From an uncultured Bacteroidota bacterium (GTDB lineage: Bacteria; Bacteroidota; Bacteroidia; Chitinophagales; Chitinophagaceae), in the NCBI GenBank assembly GCA_903929425.1, contig CAIYUO010000067.1, positions 1 to 42,211 on the forward strand: a stretch of 42,211 bases of DNA, in the 5' to 3' direction. The notes beneath the pieces were generated by a model, which did not search any database, was not told the DNA's origin, and saw only the letters and a program-made list of their open reading frames with translations. This document shows positions 23,441-32,754 of the stretch, piece after piece; within the stretch, counting starts at the first letter, position 1, and each line of letters starts with the position of its first letter. A program made the translations under genes and the position numbers.

Positions 23441-25333
23441 ATGAAACCATTAAAGTTTTTTTTGCTTGCAGTGTCCTGTATTTATTTGACACAAACAAAC
23501 GCTCAAAATTTAAACATTATCCCCGAACCCTTTGATGCAGTAAAAGGTACTGGTGTATTCCAATTTCCAAAATCAATAGCTATTAATGCCCCTAGTTCAG
23601 CGAATGAGGTAACTGACCAAATTGCTAAGCAACTAAGGACCGTTACTGGAAAAACAGTGTTGTTTAGTAAAAATGGTCCAAGCATTACTTTAAATATAAT
23701 TAAAGACAATGAAATTGGTAATGAAGGCTATACTTTAAATATTAATGCTACTGGAATTGTAATAAGCGCTAATTCCAACGCAGGTTTATTTTATGGATGG
23801 CAAACGGTTCAACAAATTATGCCTGCTGCTATTTATGCAAAAACTTTACAGACTAACATTCAATGGAATGCGCCATTTGTTTCCATCATTGATAAACCTA
23901 GATTTAGTTGGAGAGGAATGATGCTAGATGTTAGCCGTCACTTTTTTAGTAAGGCAGATGTAAAAGTATTTATTGATGATATGGCACGCTATAAATACAA
24001 TCGCTTTCATTGGCATTTAACGGATGATCAAGGATGGAGAATTGAAATTAAATCACTCCCTAGATTAACAAGTGTAGGTGCTTGGAGATCGGAGCGAAAA
24101 GGAAAGTGGGCAAATACTAATAAACCTAATTTGGATGAACCAAAAACATATGGTGGTTTTTACACGCAAGAAGAAATTAAAGAAGTTGTAGCCTATGCGA
24201 AATCAAAATTTATTGAAGTAATACCTGAAATAGATATACCTGGTCACAGCATGGCTTTTATTACGTCCTACCCTGAATTAAGTACAACACCCAAGTATCC
24301 ATATCAAGTAAATGTAGGAGATGAATTTATGGACTGGGGTGGATTAAATGGACATGCTACTTCAAAAATAGACAATTCGTTAGACCCATCTAATGAGAAA
24401 GTATACGAGTACCTTGATAAAATAATGAGTGAAGTCGCGCCACTTTTCCCTTACGAATACATTCATATGGGAGGAGATGAAAATGCAAAAAACAATTGGG
24501 AGAAATCATCAAATGTGCAAGCATTAATGAAAAAGGAAGGTTTAAAAAACCAAATGGAAGTGCAAAGTTATTTTGTAAAGCGAATGCAAAAAATTATCAA
24601 CTCAAAAGGAAAAAAAATGATAGGTTGGGACGAAATTTTACAAGGAGGATTAAGTGGGGATGCGGTTGTAATGAGTTGGCAAGGAATTAAAGGCGGTATA
24701 GAAGCTGCAAAACAAGGACACCAAGTAGTCATGTCGCCAAACGATTTTAATTATATTGATTTTTACCAAGGTGAATTGACAGCGGAGGGAAGTGTATATC
24801 GTGGATTAAGAATGAAAAGGTCTTATGGTTTTGATCCTGTTCCAGCAGGCATAGACCCTAATTTAATTTTGGGCAATCAAGCCAATCAATGGACTGAGCA
24901 ATTACAAACTATGAGAAAGGTTCAATATATGACATGGCCAAGAAGCTTAGCGGTTGCTGAAACAAGTTGGTCTCCAGCAGATAAGAAAAACTGGAACAAC
25001 TTTACAAAAAAAGTAGAAGCGCAATTTGAAAAGTTAGATGCAGCTGATGTGGTATATGCAAGAAGCATGTATGACCCCATAGTTACCACACAATTAAATA
25101 CAAAGGGCGAGTATATTGTAACTATGGAAGGTGAAGTGGAAGGTTTAGCAATATACTACACCATTGACGATCAAATACCAGATAAATACAGTGATCAATA
25201 CACTACCCCATTTGTATTACCTGATGATGTTTTATCGGTAAGAATTATTTCCTACAGAGAGGGGAAACCAATTGGCAAGTATTTGAATATTCCTTTAGAA
25301 TCACTGAAGAAAAGAGCCGTTAAAGTACTATAA
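23441..25333 (+). CDS. Beta-N-acetylhexosaminidase, glycoside hydrolase family 20
   Basis: This exported enzyme removes terminal beta-linked N-acetylglucosamine or N-acetylgalactosamine from glycans. I use the ATG at 23441 (630 aa) rather than the TTG at 23435, since it begins a signal peptide (MKPLKFFLLAVSCIYL, cleavage probably after TNA). An N-terminal GH20b domain is followed by the TIM barrel, starting near SWRGMMLDVSRHFF. The catalytic Asp346-Glu347 pair lies in HMGGDEN. WQGIKGG and an active-site Trp/Asp region follow. The C-terminal 80 residues resemble the CHB_HEX_C domain. It lacks a lipobox and so is probably periplasmic. It has no SusCD neighbours. Role: chitin-oligomer, peptidoglycan or host-glycan turnover. 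Confidence 0.93.
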   Translation: MKPLKFFLLAVSCIYLTQTNAQNLNIIPEPFDAVKGTGVFQFPKSIAINAPSSANEVTDQIAKQLRTVTGKTVLFSKNGPSITLNIIKDNEIGNEGYTLNINATGIVISANSNAGLFYGWQTVQQIMPAAIYAKTLQTNIQWNAPFVSIIDKPRFSWRGMMLDVSRHFFSKADVKVFIDDMARYKYNRFHWHLTDDQGWRIEIKSLPRLTSVGAWRSERKGKWANTNKPNLDEPKTYGGFYTQEEIKEVVAYAKSKFIEVIPEIDIPGHSMAFITSYPELSTTPKYPYQVNVGDEFMDWGGLNGHATSKIDNSLDPSNEKVYEYLDKIMSEVAPLFPYEYIHMGGDENAKNNWEKSSNVQALMKKEGLKNQMEVQSYFVKRMQKIINSKGKKMIGWDEILQGGLSGDAVVMSWQGIKGGIEAAKQGHQVVMSPNDFNYIDFYQGELTAEGSVYRGLRMKRSYGFDPVPAGIDPNLILGNQANQWTEQLQTMRKVQYMTWPRSLAVAETSWSPADKKNWNNFTKKVEAQFEKLDAADVVYARSMYDPIVTTQLNTKGEYIVTMEGEVEGLAIYYTIDDQIPDKYSDQYTTPFVLPDDVLSVRIISYREGKPIGKYLNIPLESLKKRAVKVL

Positions 25334-25365
25334 GTAATTTAATTTTTTAAATTATGAACCAACCG

Positions 25366-25390
25366 AAAGGCTTCCAATATGGAGGCCTTT
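25366..25390 (+). terminator. Terminator-like hairpin after the hexosaminidase gene
   Basis: AAAGGCTTCC (25366-25375) pairs with GGAGGCCTTT (25381-25390), 10 bp with one G-T pair and a 5-nt loop. Only three T follow, so termination may be partial. Confidence 0.6.
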
Positions 25391-25431
25391 CATTGTTAAC
25401 AAGCAATTGAAGTAAATTAAAACATAATCAG

Positions 25432-25439
25432 TAAATTTG
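25432..25439 (+). promoter_or_regulatory. Candidate -7 element of the barrel-protein gene
   Basis: TAAATTTG matches TAnnTTTG. A TTG lies 22 bases upstream (25407-25409). It ends 26 bases before the ATG at 25466. Confidence 0.45.
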
Positions 25440-25465
25440 AATGAATTGAATTTGAACCGAGCATA

Positions 25466-27301
25466 ATGCAAATCCGAACTAATCTATTACTCTTATTTAC
25501 CCTTTTTACAATTGGCGCTTTTGCTCAAAATATAAGATCTGATCAAAATATTGCCAATTCAAAAGACAGCTCCATCATTACAAGCATTATTAAACTTTTT
25601 AAAGGAAAACCTAGTTCCTTTATTGACTCTACCTATATCATTTTAAACAAGTCCATCAATAAATTGTCAAGTCAGGAAGGTAAAAGAATAAATTCAATTA
25701 GCATAGGAAGTAATCATTTTGGTTTAAATGATGTAAATGAACCAAATAGCAGGCTAAATTTATTGTCGAAAATTGCAAACCGATTACATAATAACACGAG
25801 TGATAAAACAATTAGAAAAAATTTATTTTTTCATGAAAATGAGTATATGAATCCTTTGCTAATTGCCTATAATGAAAAATGGCTAAGAGACTTGTCATTT
25901 ATTCAAGATGCTAGAATTATTGTGTCCCCCGTTTTGAATGACAGTAACAGTGTGGATGTATTTGTTTTAACAAAGGACATTTTCCCCTTTGGAGCCAGTT
26001 TGCAATTCAAAAATATAAACGCATATGATGCGTCTGGCACGATTGAAAATATAAATGATAATGGAAACGCATTCACTTTATATCACAATTTTGATATTAA
26101 TAGAACTAATAAATCAGGATGGGGCGCAGGCTATTTTGCAAGAAATGTATTAGGAAGTTTTTTGGACCTAAATGTGGGTGCTAATTCACTTGAAAATAAC
26201 TATGCCAATTACGAAAGCACTGGCTCAAATATATATGTAAAAGGAAGGCTTCCATTATTAAATCCATTGAGTAAATGGACCGGCGGTTTTGAATGGAGTT
26301 ATGCTCAAAACAATAATGAATACCCAAGTAAATGGCCTGACTCATTTTACAATGCAACCTTAAAATATGAACGAAATAATTTTGATAGCTGGATTGGATA
26401 TCAACTATTTAACAAACCTTGGAAATCAAATAATAATACCTACAGACATTTTATTCAATACCGGTATTTAGCTACAAAATTTTTAGAAAGACCCGACGAA
26501 TACCTTTTACAAATTGACAGGAATTATCAAAATGTAAATGCCAACCTAATTTCCTACACCTTATTTAAGCAACAAATTACACGTACACAATATTTATACG
26601 GATTTGGACGTAACGAGGATTTACCCATTGGTAAATCAATGGTGATCACAGCTGGTCATTATCAAAGAGAGGAAAACAAACTACCCTATTTAGGTTTCTT
26701 ATATGAATCCTATCAATTAAAAACCAATGACCAATTCATTCATCTATTTTTAAATACAGGTACAAGTTATTTAGATAAACAATTATTAGATTTTAAATTA
26801 TTAGCTAGTATTGAGCAAATATCAAAATTACATTACTTGAAAAGTGGATACAAATACCGAAGTATGTTTAACCTTAGTTTTGCCCAAACGCTTAAAAATA
26901 AATTTAACGACGCCTTACTTATTAATAGTATTTATGGCATACCTCAGCTAACAAAGGAAAGAATTAAAGGAGGTACTAGACTAACTGCCAACTGGGAATC
27001 TATTTGGTATAATTCAAAATCAATTTATGGATTTAGACAATCCCCTTTTGTGTTTGCCAATATCACCTATATGAGAACAGTGGGGGATCCCATTAAAAGT
27101 GGTGACATTTATTCATCCATTGGTGGAGGCACAAGGGTAAGAAATGAAAGTTTGATATTTGGAACCGTTGAGTTAAAAGGATTTTATTTTCCTAGAACCA
27201 ATTTGCAGTTAAGTCCATGGAATTTAAGTATCAGCACTAACCTCAAGTTTAAGTATAATTCCAATTTAATTTCCAAGCCCGATTTCGTACAAGTTAATTG
27301 A
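25466..27301 (+). CDS. Outer-membrane beta-barrel protein with POTRA-like domain (BamA/TamA-related)
   Basis: The 611-residue product has a signal peptide (MQIRTNLLLLFTLFTIGAFAQ) and no lipobox. A region around residues 110-175 (KTIRKNLFFHENEYMNP, then VDVFVLTKDIFPFG) resembles the POTRA-like part of BamA/TamA relatives in Bacteroidota. The remaining 430 residues show alternating hydrophobic strands, with many aromatic residues near strand ends and frequent Asn/Tyr turns. The C-terminus NLKFKYNSNLISKPDFVQVN lacks the classical final Phe but resembles relatives in this phylum. Cargo is unknown; it could insert or move outer-membrane proteins or lipids. It is followed by a DUF2452 gene after 40 bases on the same strand. 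Confidence 0.8.
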   Translation: MQIRTNLLLLFTLFTIGAFAQNIRSDQNIANSKDSSIITSIIKLFKGKPSSFIDSTYIILNKSINKLSSQEGKRINSISIGSNHFGLNDVNEPNSRLNLLSKIANRLHNNTSDKTIRKNLFFHENEYMNPLLIAYNEKWLRDLSFIQDARIIVSPVLNDSNSVDVFVLTKDIFPFGASLQFKNINAYDASGTIENINDNGNAFTLYHNFDINRTNKSGWGAGYFARNVLGSFLDLNVGANSLENNYANYESTGSNIYVKGRLPLLNPLSKWTGGFEWSYAQNNNEYPSKWPDSFYNATLKYERNNFDSWIGYQLFNKPWKSNNNTYRHFIQYRYLATKFLERPDEYLLQIDRNYQNVNANLISYTLFKQQITRTQYLYGFGRNEDLPIGKSMVITAGHYQREENKLPYLGFLYESYQLKTNDQFIHLFLNTGTSYLDKQLLDFKLLASIEQISKLHYLKSGYKYRSMFNLSFAQTLKNKFNDALLINSIYGIPQLTKERIKGGTRLTANWESIWYNSKSIYGFRQSPFVFANITYMRTVGDPIKSGDIYSSIGGGTRVRNESLIFGTVELKGFYFPRTNLQLSPWNLSISTNLKFKYNSNLISKPDFVQVN

Positions 27302-27341
27302 CAATTAGTCAACCTTTTTAAGCATTCATTGTTATACTCGT

Positions 27342-28133
27342 ATGGTTCAAGCATATAATTTTTTAGCGAGTTGGCAGTTATTCCCAGAGAAGTGTGAATT
27401 CGAATACCAAATTGTCCCAAAATCAGGAAATTACAAAATTGAAACATTACACGCAGGCCATTTATTAAGTTTTAGTCATAACTGGGTAAGTATCGAAAAT
27501 GAGGCGTTTTATGCTCAATATCAGGTAAATCCTAATGGAGAATTGCATGATTTTGAAAACAAGGATTTAGCTGACGCTGTAGCGGCTGATATCAATAATG
27601 CATCTTGCTTAACCGTGCAGTTTTATAAGGAAAATAAGCCAGCCCTAAAAGTGGTTCACGAGATATTAGCCAATGGCTTTTTGAAAGTGACACATTCAGG
27701 GAATAAAGAAAATGGGGATCCTTTTGTCAATACCGAGGTTTATCATAAACAATTAAGTGTCCTACCCTATGCATCCTCAGCAGGAAGTGTTGCGATAAGA
27801 CCAACTAAGGAAGGAGTGATAAAACACAAGGCATTATCGGCCATGGAGGATCAAACCAATATGCAATTAAATCAAATCAAGGAACAAATTGAATTATTGG
27901 CTAGACAGGCACAGGAAATAAGAAAAAGAAAGGAATTAAGCTTAATGATTTATGAAGCTAAAATAACATTCAAACCTCAAATAGGTCAGATATATCATGT
28001 TTATGAAAAAACAGACGGCTCACATGTATTATCATTAGTAGCACCTACTGAATGGGGAGGCGGTGCTGGACCCTTTGCACAATTTATAGCAACTGTAAAA
28101 CTATTAGCCGATCACACTTGGGTAGAGTGTTAG
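27342..28133 (+). CDS. DUF2452-domain protein with additional N-terminal domain
   Basis: Residues about 145-262 fit DUF2452. The markers are SVAIRPTKEGVIKHKALSAM, then a helical stretch with QLNQIKEQIELLARQAQEI, then GQIYHVYEKTDGSHVLSLV and the ending LLADHTW. Residues 1-140 precede the domain and look like a compact beta-rich unit (SGNYKIETLHAGHLLSFSHNW, ANGFLKVTHSG) that might be lipocalin-like; that is only an impression. There is no signal peptide, so it is probably cytoplasmic. DUF2452 has no established biochemical function that I know of. It lies 40 bases after the barrel-protein gene and converges on the UbiD gene. Confidence 0.78.
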   Translation: MVQAYNFLASWQLFPEKCEFEYQIVPKSGNYKIETLHAGHLLSFSHNWVSIENEAFYAQYQVNPNGELHDFENKDLADAVAADINNASCLTVQFYKENKPALKVVHEILANGFLKVTHSGNKENGDPFVNTEVYHKQLSVLPYASSAGSVAIRPTKEGVIKHKALSAMEDQTNMQLNQIKEQIELLARQAQEIRKRKELSLMIYEAKITFKPQIGQIYHVYEKTDGSHVLSLVAPTEWGGGAGPFAQFIATVKLLADHTWVEC

Positions 28134-28196
28134 TTTTTATTAAAGCTTAATTTCAAGGAAGTTTTTCGGTAAAATTTTAAGTTATCATATAATTAG

Positions 28197-30023
28197 TTAG
28201 TAACCATAATTAGCTAAAATAGCATCTACTCTTTTTTCAACGGCTGCATCTTTAACTACTGGAGGTGCATGATGCTTTTTAATGGTAGCATCAATAATTA
28301 ATGGTCCTTTACAACCCCAATGTTTATGATCCACAAAAGCATCAATACCATCAATATCATGTGAAGGATTTGCTCTTGTAAAAGTTGCCCATAAAAAGTT
28401 TTGCATATCACTTGCCATCCATGCTGAATCCTCAGTTAATACTAACATGGCAACACCTAAATTTTCCAACAACTCAGTTCCTAAACCATTTAATAAGGTT
28501 TGCAATAAATTGATGTTCATTTTAGCAGTATTCAAAGCAATCACACCAGGCATGATTAAATACGCATCACTATTTAAATTTTGAATCGCATCAGGAATTT
28601 GTGTAGTTAATATTCTTTTCACTGCACCATAAGCAGCTAATACCAATTTGGATCCACTATTTAAATTTTCACCAGAATAATCTAAAGTGTCAATGGTCGT
28701 ATTAGTATAAAAATGCAAGTCCCTACTAAAATCCATGCGCTCTAAAATATATTTAAAAAACGCAGCTTCATTATGTGTATCTAATTCAATATTTGATTTT
28801 GAATCTTTTGACTTTTCTTCTGGTGCCGTAATCCATAAAAATTTAGCTAAACTTAATTGCCCTGTTCCTAAAATATGATTAGCTATGGTTAAAATTTCAG
28901 CAGGCTTTTTTGTTTGTAAATATGGCGTGTAACGCTCACTTCCTATGGCAAGCAATAATGGGTGCACCCCTGCTGCATCTACCGCATGCACTTGTTTCAA
29001 TCCAGGTATTTCATTGGATATGGCAGCACCCGTCATCGCATGAATTAATTGACCAAAACTAGTGTCTTCTTGTGGTGGTCTGCCTACCACTGTAAAAGCC
29101 CAAATTGCATTTTTTCTTGCATACACTTTATGCACTTTCATTAGTGGAAAGTCATGTTGTAAACTATAATATCCTAAGTGATCACCAAAAGGGCCTTCGG
29201 GTTTATTTTCATTTGGATACACTTCGCCAGTAATAACAAAGTCCGCATCTGTGCTTACACAATAGCCGTCAACATAAGTATAATTAAAACGCTTGCCAGC
29301 TAACACACCCGCAAAATTCATTTCACTCATTCCTTCCGGAAGCGGCATCACAGCAGCTACACTATGTGCTGGCGGTCCACCAACAAATACACTTACTTTT
29401 AAAGGCAACCCTTTGTTATTGGCTTTGGTTTGATGCACTCCAATACCACGATGTAATTGATAGTGCAACCCAATCTCCTTATTTAATATATAGTCATTCC
29501 CACTTAACTGAATACGATACATGCCTAAATTCGCGTTGGCAATGCCTGGCTTATAGGCATCCTCGGTATACACTTGTGGAAGGGTTACAAAAGCACCCCC
29601 ATCCATTGGCCAGTGTTGAATTAAAGGAAGGTCACTAATTAGAATTTCCTCAAATAATACAGGCTTAGTAAATGGCATGCCATTAGGTAATGCATTCACC
29701 GCAGCGGGTAAAGCACCCAAGGTTTTAATTGGATTTTTAAGTGCAGCAGTTGGATCAATTTTAATATCAATTAACTGCTTTACTTTCGGCAGGGTATCTC
29801 TAAAAATAAATTCACTTCTCTTTAATGTCCCAAATATATTGGACGCAGCACGGAATTTTGAACCCTTCACTTTTTCAAATAATATAGCAGGTCCTTTTTG
29901 TTCAAAAATGCGTAAATGGATGGCTGCCATTTCCAAATGTGGATCCACCTCCTCTTTAATACGCAGTAGCTGACCGGTACGTTCTAAATCCAATAAACAA
30001 GCTTCTAAATTAGAATAGCCCAT
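28197..30023 (-). CDS. UbiD-family decarboxylase, probable menaquinone (futalosine) pathway
   Basis: This 608-residue member of the prenylated-FMN-dependent UbiD family removes an aromatic carboxyl group. [18 protein letters not shown] and [13 protein letters not shown] (the metal and cofactor-binding region) and [15 protein letters not shown] (residues 273-287, containing the catalytic Glu region) are all conserved. The length resembles the long epsilon-proteobacterial-type UbiD proteins rather than the roughly 490-residue ubiquinone enzyme. With mqnA in the same window, a role in late futalosine-pathway decarboxylation to the naphthoate ring is likely. It needs a UbiX-type partner to make the cofactor, which is not seen here. 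It is divergent from pdxJ. Confidence 0.88.
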   Translation of the reverse strand: MGYSNLEACLLDLERTGQLLRIKEEVDPHLEMAAIHLRIFEQKGPAILFEKVKGSKFRAASNIFGTLKRSEFIFRDTLPKVKQLIDIKIDPTAALKNPIKTLGALPAAVNALPNGMPFTKPVLFEEILISDLPLIQHWPMDGGAFVTLPQVYTEDAYKPGIANANLGMYRIQLSGNDYILNKEIGLHYQLHRGIGVHQTKANNKGLPLKVSVFVGGPPAHSVAAVMPLPEGMSEMNFAGVLAGKRFNYTYVDGYCVSTDADFVITGEVYPNENKPEGPFGDHLGYYSLQHDFPLMKVHKVYARKNAIWAFTVVGRPPQEDTSFGQLIHAMTGAAISNEIPGLKQVHAVDAAGVHPLLLAIGSERYTPYLQTKKPAEILTIANHILGTGQLSLAKFLWITAPEEKSKDSKSNIELDTHNEAAFFKYILERMDFSRDLHFYTNTTIDTLDYSGENLNSGSKLVLAAYGAVKRILTTQIPDAIQNLNSDAYLIMPGVIALNTAKMNINLLQTLLNGLGTELLENLGVAMLVLTEDSAWMASDMQNFLWATFTRANPSHDIDGIDAFVDHKHWGCKGPLIIDATIKKHHAPPVVKDAAVEKRVDAILANYGY

Positions 30024-30027
30024 GATA

Positions 30028-30048
30028 TATATTTGAGTTGCAAAAATA
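30028..30048. promoter_or_regulatory. Overlapping divergent -7 elements of the UbiD gene and pdxJ
   Basis: TATATTTG (30028-30035, plus) and TATTTTTG (30048-30041, minus) both match TAnnTTTG in the 39-bp space between the UbiD start (30023) and the pdxJ start (30063). Neither has a good -33 TTTG. Confidence 0.4.
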
Positions 30049-30062
30049 ACTTAAATTCGCTC

Positions 30063-30788
30063 ATGACTCGTTTAAGTGTAAACATAAATAAAATTGCCAC
30101 CCTAAGAAATAGCCGTGGCGGGGACAACCCAAATTTAATTCAAGTAGCAAAGGATTGTGAGCGTTTTGGCGCGGAAGGCATCACGGTTCATCCAAGGCCT
30201 GATGAAAGACATATTCGCTATCAGGATGTTTATGATTTAACTAAAATTGTTACCACAGAGTTCAACATTGAAGGAAATCCAAAGGAAGATAAGTTTGTGG
30301 AATTAGTATTGGCTACAAAACCTCATCAAGTGACATTGGTTCCTGACGCCTTGAATCAATTAACAAGCGATCATGGATGGGATACCATAAAGGAACAAGC
30401 TTATTTAAAAGAGATCATTTCAAAATTTAAAGCTGCCGGAATTCGTGTTTCCATTTTTGTAGACCCAGTCGAGGAAATGGTACATGCAGCAGCAACTACG
30501 GAAACCGATCGCATTGAATTATATACCGAAGCATATGCACGTGAATTTGCACTAGGAAATAAAGAAGCGGCTGTTGCTCCATATATTAAAGCCGCAAAAC
30601 TTGCACATGAATTAGGATTAGGTATTAATGCAGGTCATGATTTAGATAGGTTCAATTTAAGTTATTTGTCAAAAGCCATTCCTTATATGGACGAAGTAAG
30701 TATCGGACATGCCTTAATTAGCGATGCCCTTTATTTAGGATTAGAAAACACCATTCAATTATATAAACGCGCATTGGCTATTAATTAA
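30063..30788 (+). CDS. pdxJ: Pyridoxine 5'-phosphate synthase
   Basis: PdxJ condenses 1-deoxyxylulose 5-phosphate with 3-amino-2-oxopropyl phosphate, giving the ring of vitamin B6 by the DXP-dependent route. The ATG at 30063 gives 241 aa starting [19 protein letters not shown], the conserved N-terminus. A TTG at 30033 would add 10 unconserved residues and would run into the -7 element. [17 protein letters not shown] (residues 39-55) holds the active-site histidines, and [12 protein letters not shown] near the C-terminus closes the phosphate site. It is a cytoplasmic TIM-barrel octamer. The GH29 gene follows after 10 bases, so the two are likely co-transcribed although functionally unrelated. 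Confidence 0.96.
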   Translation: MTRLSVNINKIATLRNSRGGDNPNLIQVAKDCERFGAEGITVHPRPDERHIRYQDVYDLTKIVTTEFNIEGNPKEDKFVELVLATKPHQVTLVPDALNQLTSDHGWDTIKEQAYLKEIISKFKAAGIRVSIFVDPVEEMVHAAATTETDRIELYTEAYAREFALGNKEAAVAPYIKAAKLAHELGLGINAGHDLDRFNLSYLSKAIPYMDEVSIGHALISDALYLGLENTIQLYKRALAIN

Positions 30789-30798
30789 TTAATTTATC

Positions 30799-32139
30799 AT
30801 GATGCATAAAAAAATACTAGTCTTGTTTTTGGCGGTTGTGCTTATTTGTTCTAAAAAAATAAATGCGCAAAAAAGTTTCGGCCCCACTCCTACCAAGGAA
30901 CAATTAGCATGGCATGACAAAGAGTTTTATTTATTCATGCATTTTGGCCCTAACACATTTACCGATTTAGAATGGGGACATGGAAGTGAGGATCCTAATG
31001 TTTTTAATCCATCTGCCATTGATTGTAACCAATGGGCAAGTATTGCTAAAGCAGCCGGTGCTAAAGGCATTATCATCACAGCTAAACATCATGATGGATT
31101 TTGTTTATGGCCTAGTAAATACAGTAAACATACGGTTAGAGAAAGCAATTGGATGAATGGCAAGGGCGATGTATTAAAAATGTTATCAGAAGCTTGTAAA
31201 AAACAAGGCATTGAAATGGGAGTTTACATTTCACCATGGGATAGAAACCATCCTGATTATGGTACTCCTAAGTACAATGATATTTATATTAATACCATGA
31301 AGGAATTATTAACTGGTTATGGTAAATTTTTTGAACTATGGTGGGATGGTGCCAATGGCGAAGGTCCTAATGGGAAAAAGCAAGTGTATGATTTTACGCG
31401 CTTCAAAGACAGTGCATTAAAATACCAACCTCAGCTAGTTATATTTAGCGATATTGGACCACATGTTCGATGGATCGGAAATGAAAACGGTATCATCAAC
31501 GAAACCAATTGGAATTTATTAGACACTGCAGGTTTTAAACGCGGTGAAGGAGCACCTAAACGAGACACCTTAAATAGAGGCAATTATAATGGTAAAAATT
31601 GGATAGCTGCCGAAGCCGATGTATCCATTCGCAAAGGATGGTTTTATCATAAAGAGGAAGACAGCACAGTAAAATCGGGTAAAACACTTTATGATTTATA
31701 TTTAAAATCAGTGGGCAGAGGTGGAAATTTATTATTAAATGTGCCACCTAACAGAAAGGGATTAATTGACCCGTTAGACTCCGCTTCCTTGATGGAGTTT
31801 AAACATATACGTGACCAAGCTTTTGCAAATGATGTATTCAAAACCGCTAAAATATTACGCACAAAAAATAGCATCGAAGCACATTTATCACAGGAAATGG
31901 AATTGAATATGATTGTTATAAAAGAAGATATAAGTAAGGGACAAAGAATTGTGAAATTTGAAGTTACTGGAGGTAATGATTTAAAGCAATTCCATAAAAT
32001 TACCGAAGGAACAACTATTGGACATAAACGCATTTTGACATTCCCTAAGCAGCGGTTAAAATACATTCATATTAACGTGACTGAGTCCAAGGCAATTCCA
32101 ATATTAAGTTCAGTTGCAGGTTATTTTAAAAGAGATTAA
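30799..32139 (+). CDS. Alpha-L-fucosidase, glycoside hydrolase family 29
   Basis: This exported retaining enzyme releases alpha-linked L-fucose from glycans. The signal peptide is HKKILVLFLAVVLICSKKINA. The start is either of two adjacent ATG codons (30799 or 30802). The barrel shows WHDKEFYLFMHFGPNTF, then IITAKHHDGFCLWPSKYS, then FFELWWDGANG with Asp183 as the likely catalytic nucleophile. The C-terminal 110 residues form a beta-rich domain typical of family 29. The length of 446 aa is that of the shorter single-domain members. No SusCD pair or fucose-utilisation genes lie nearby. It probably acts in the periplasm on environmental or self glycans. Confidence 0.92.
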   Translation: MMHKKILVLFLAVVLICSKKINAQKSFGPTPTKEQLAWHDKEFYLFMHFGPNTFTDLEWGHGSEDPNVFNPSAIDCNQWASIAKAAGAKGIIITAKHHDGFCLWPSKYSKHTVRESNWMNGKGDVLKMLSEACKKQGIEMGVYISPWDRNHPDYGTPKYNDIYINTMKELLTGYGKFFELWWDGANGEGPNGKKQVYDFTRFKDSALKYQPQLVIFSDIGPHVRWIGNENGIINETNWNLLDTAGFKRGEGAPKRDTLNRGNYNGKNWIAAEADVSIRKGWFYHKEEDSTVKSGKTLYDLYLKSVGRGGNLLLNVPPNRKGLIDPLDSASLMEFKHIRDQAFANDVFKTAKILRTKNSIEAHLSQEMELNMIVIKEDISKGQRIVKFEVTGGNDLKQFHKITEGTTIGHKRILTFPKQRLKYIHINVTESKAIPILSSVAGYFKRD

Positions 32140-32140
32140 T

Positions 32141-32148
32141 TATCTTTG
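32141..32148 (+). promoter_or_regulatory. Candidate -7 element of purE
   Basis: TATCTTTG is an exact TAnnTTTG match, 26 bases before the purE ATG at 32175. A TTG lies 24 bases upstream (32114-32116), somewhat far for -33. Confidence 0.48.
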
Positions 32149-32174
32149 CATTCATAACAACAAACTAGCACTTT

Positions 32175-32693
32175 ATGGCAAGTCCAGCAATTGTAGGTAT
32201 CATCATGGGAAGCGATAGCGATTTAAATGTAATGCAGGCAGCTGCGGACGCTTTAAATACTTTCAATATCCCTTTTGAATTAACAGTGGTATCGGCACAT
32301 CGCACGCCAGAAAGAATGATGGAATATGCTAAAACAGCTAGACAAAGAGGTTTAAAAGTAATTATTGCTGGTGCAGGTGGTGCCGCTCATTTGCCAGGCA
32401 TGGTTGCAGCTATCACAAGTTTACCTGTTATTGGAGTTCCTATTAAATCAAGTAATTCAATTGATGGTTGGGATTCAGTACTATCTATTTTACAAATGCC
32501 CAACGGCGTTCCAGTTGCAACAGTTGCTTTGAATGCAGCAAAAAATGCAGGACTATTAGCAGCTCAAATTATTGGAAGCTCCGATGCTGCCATTGGCAAT
32601 GCTATGGAAGCGTATAAAGTAAATATGAATTCGGAAGTATTGGCTAAAGTAGATAAACTAAAGGGACAGTTCAATAACGAATTTGATCAATAA
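32175..32693 (+). CDS. purE: N5-carboxyaminoimidazole ribonucleotide mutase
   Basis: PurE class I moves the carboxylate of N5-CAIR to C4 in purine synthesis, after PurK. The 172-residue protein has the family start [13 protein letters not shown] (residues 7-19), then [14 protein letters not shown], with the catalytic His in [20 protein letters not shown] follows, and the octamer-forming C-terminus is complete. PurK is not next to it in this window. It has its own promoter candidate and faces the convergent bshC gene with a 61-bp gap lacking a clear terminator. Confidence 0.96.
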   Translation: MASPAIVGIIMGSDSDLNVMQAAADALNTFNIPFELTVVSAHRTPERMMEYAKTARQRGLKVIIAGAGGAAHLPGMVAAITSLPVIGVPIKSSNSIDGWDSVLSILQMPNGVPVATVALNAAKNAGLLAAQIIGSSDAAIGNAMEAYKVNMNSEVLAKVDKLKGQFNNEFDQ

Positions 32694-32754
32694 ATTTTAT
32701 TGAATTATACTCAAGTGAATCTTAAGTGTTATTGTAATTAATTGACTTTAGCTC

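Noticed and set aside
27298..27320. TTGAC/GTCAA hairpin after the barrel-protein gene as a terminator
   Set aside because: The stem is only 5 bp and AT-rich with a short T-run, and the next gene follows on the same strand after 40 bases.
23441..32139. GH20 and GH29 genes as part of a polysaccharide utilisation locus
   Set aside because: No SusC, SusD, sensor or sugar-catabolic genes are present and the two enzymes are 5 kb apart with unrelated genes between them.
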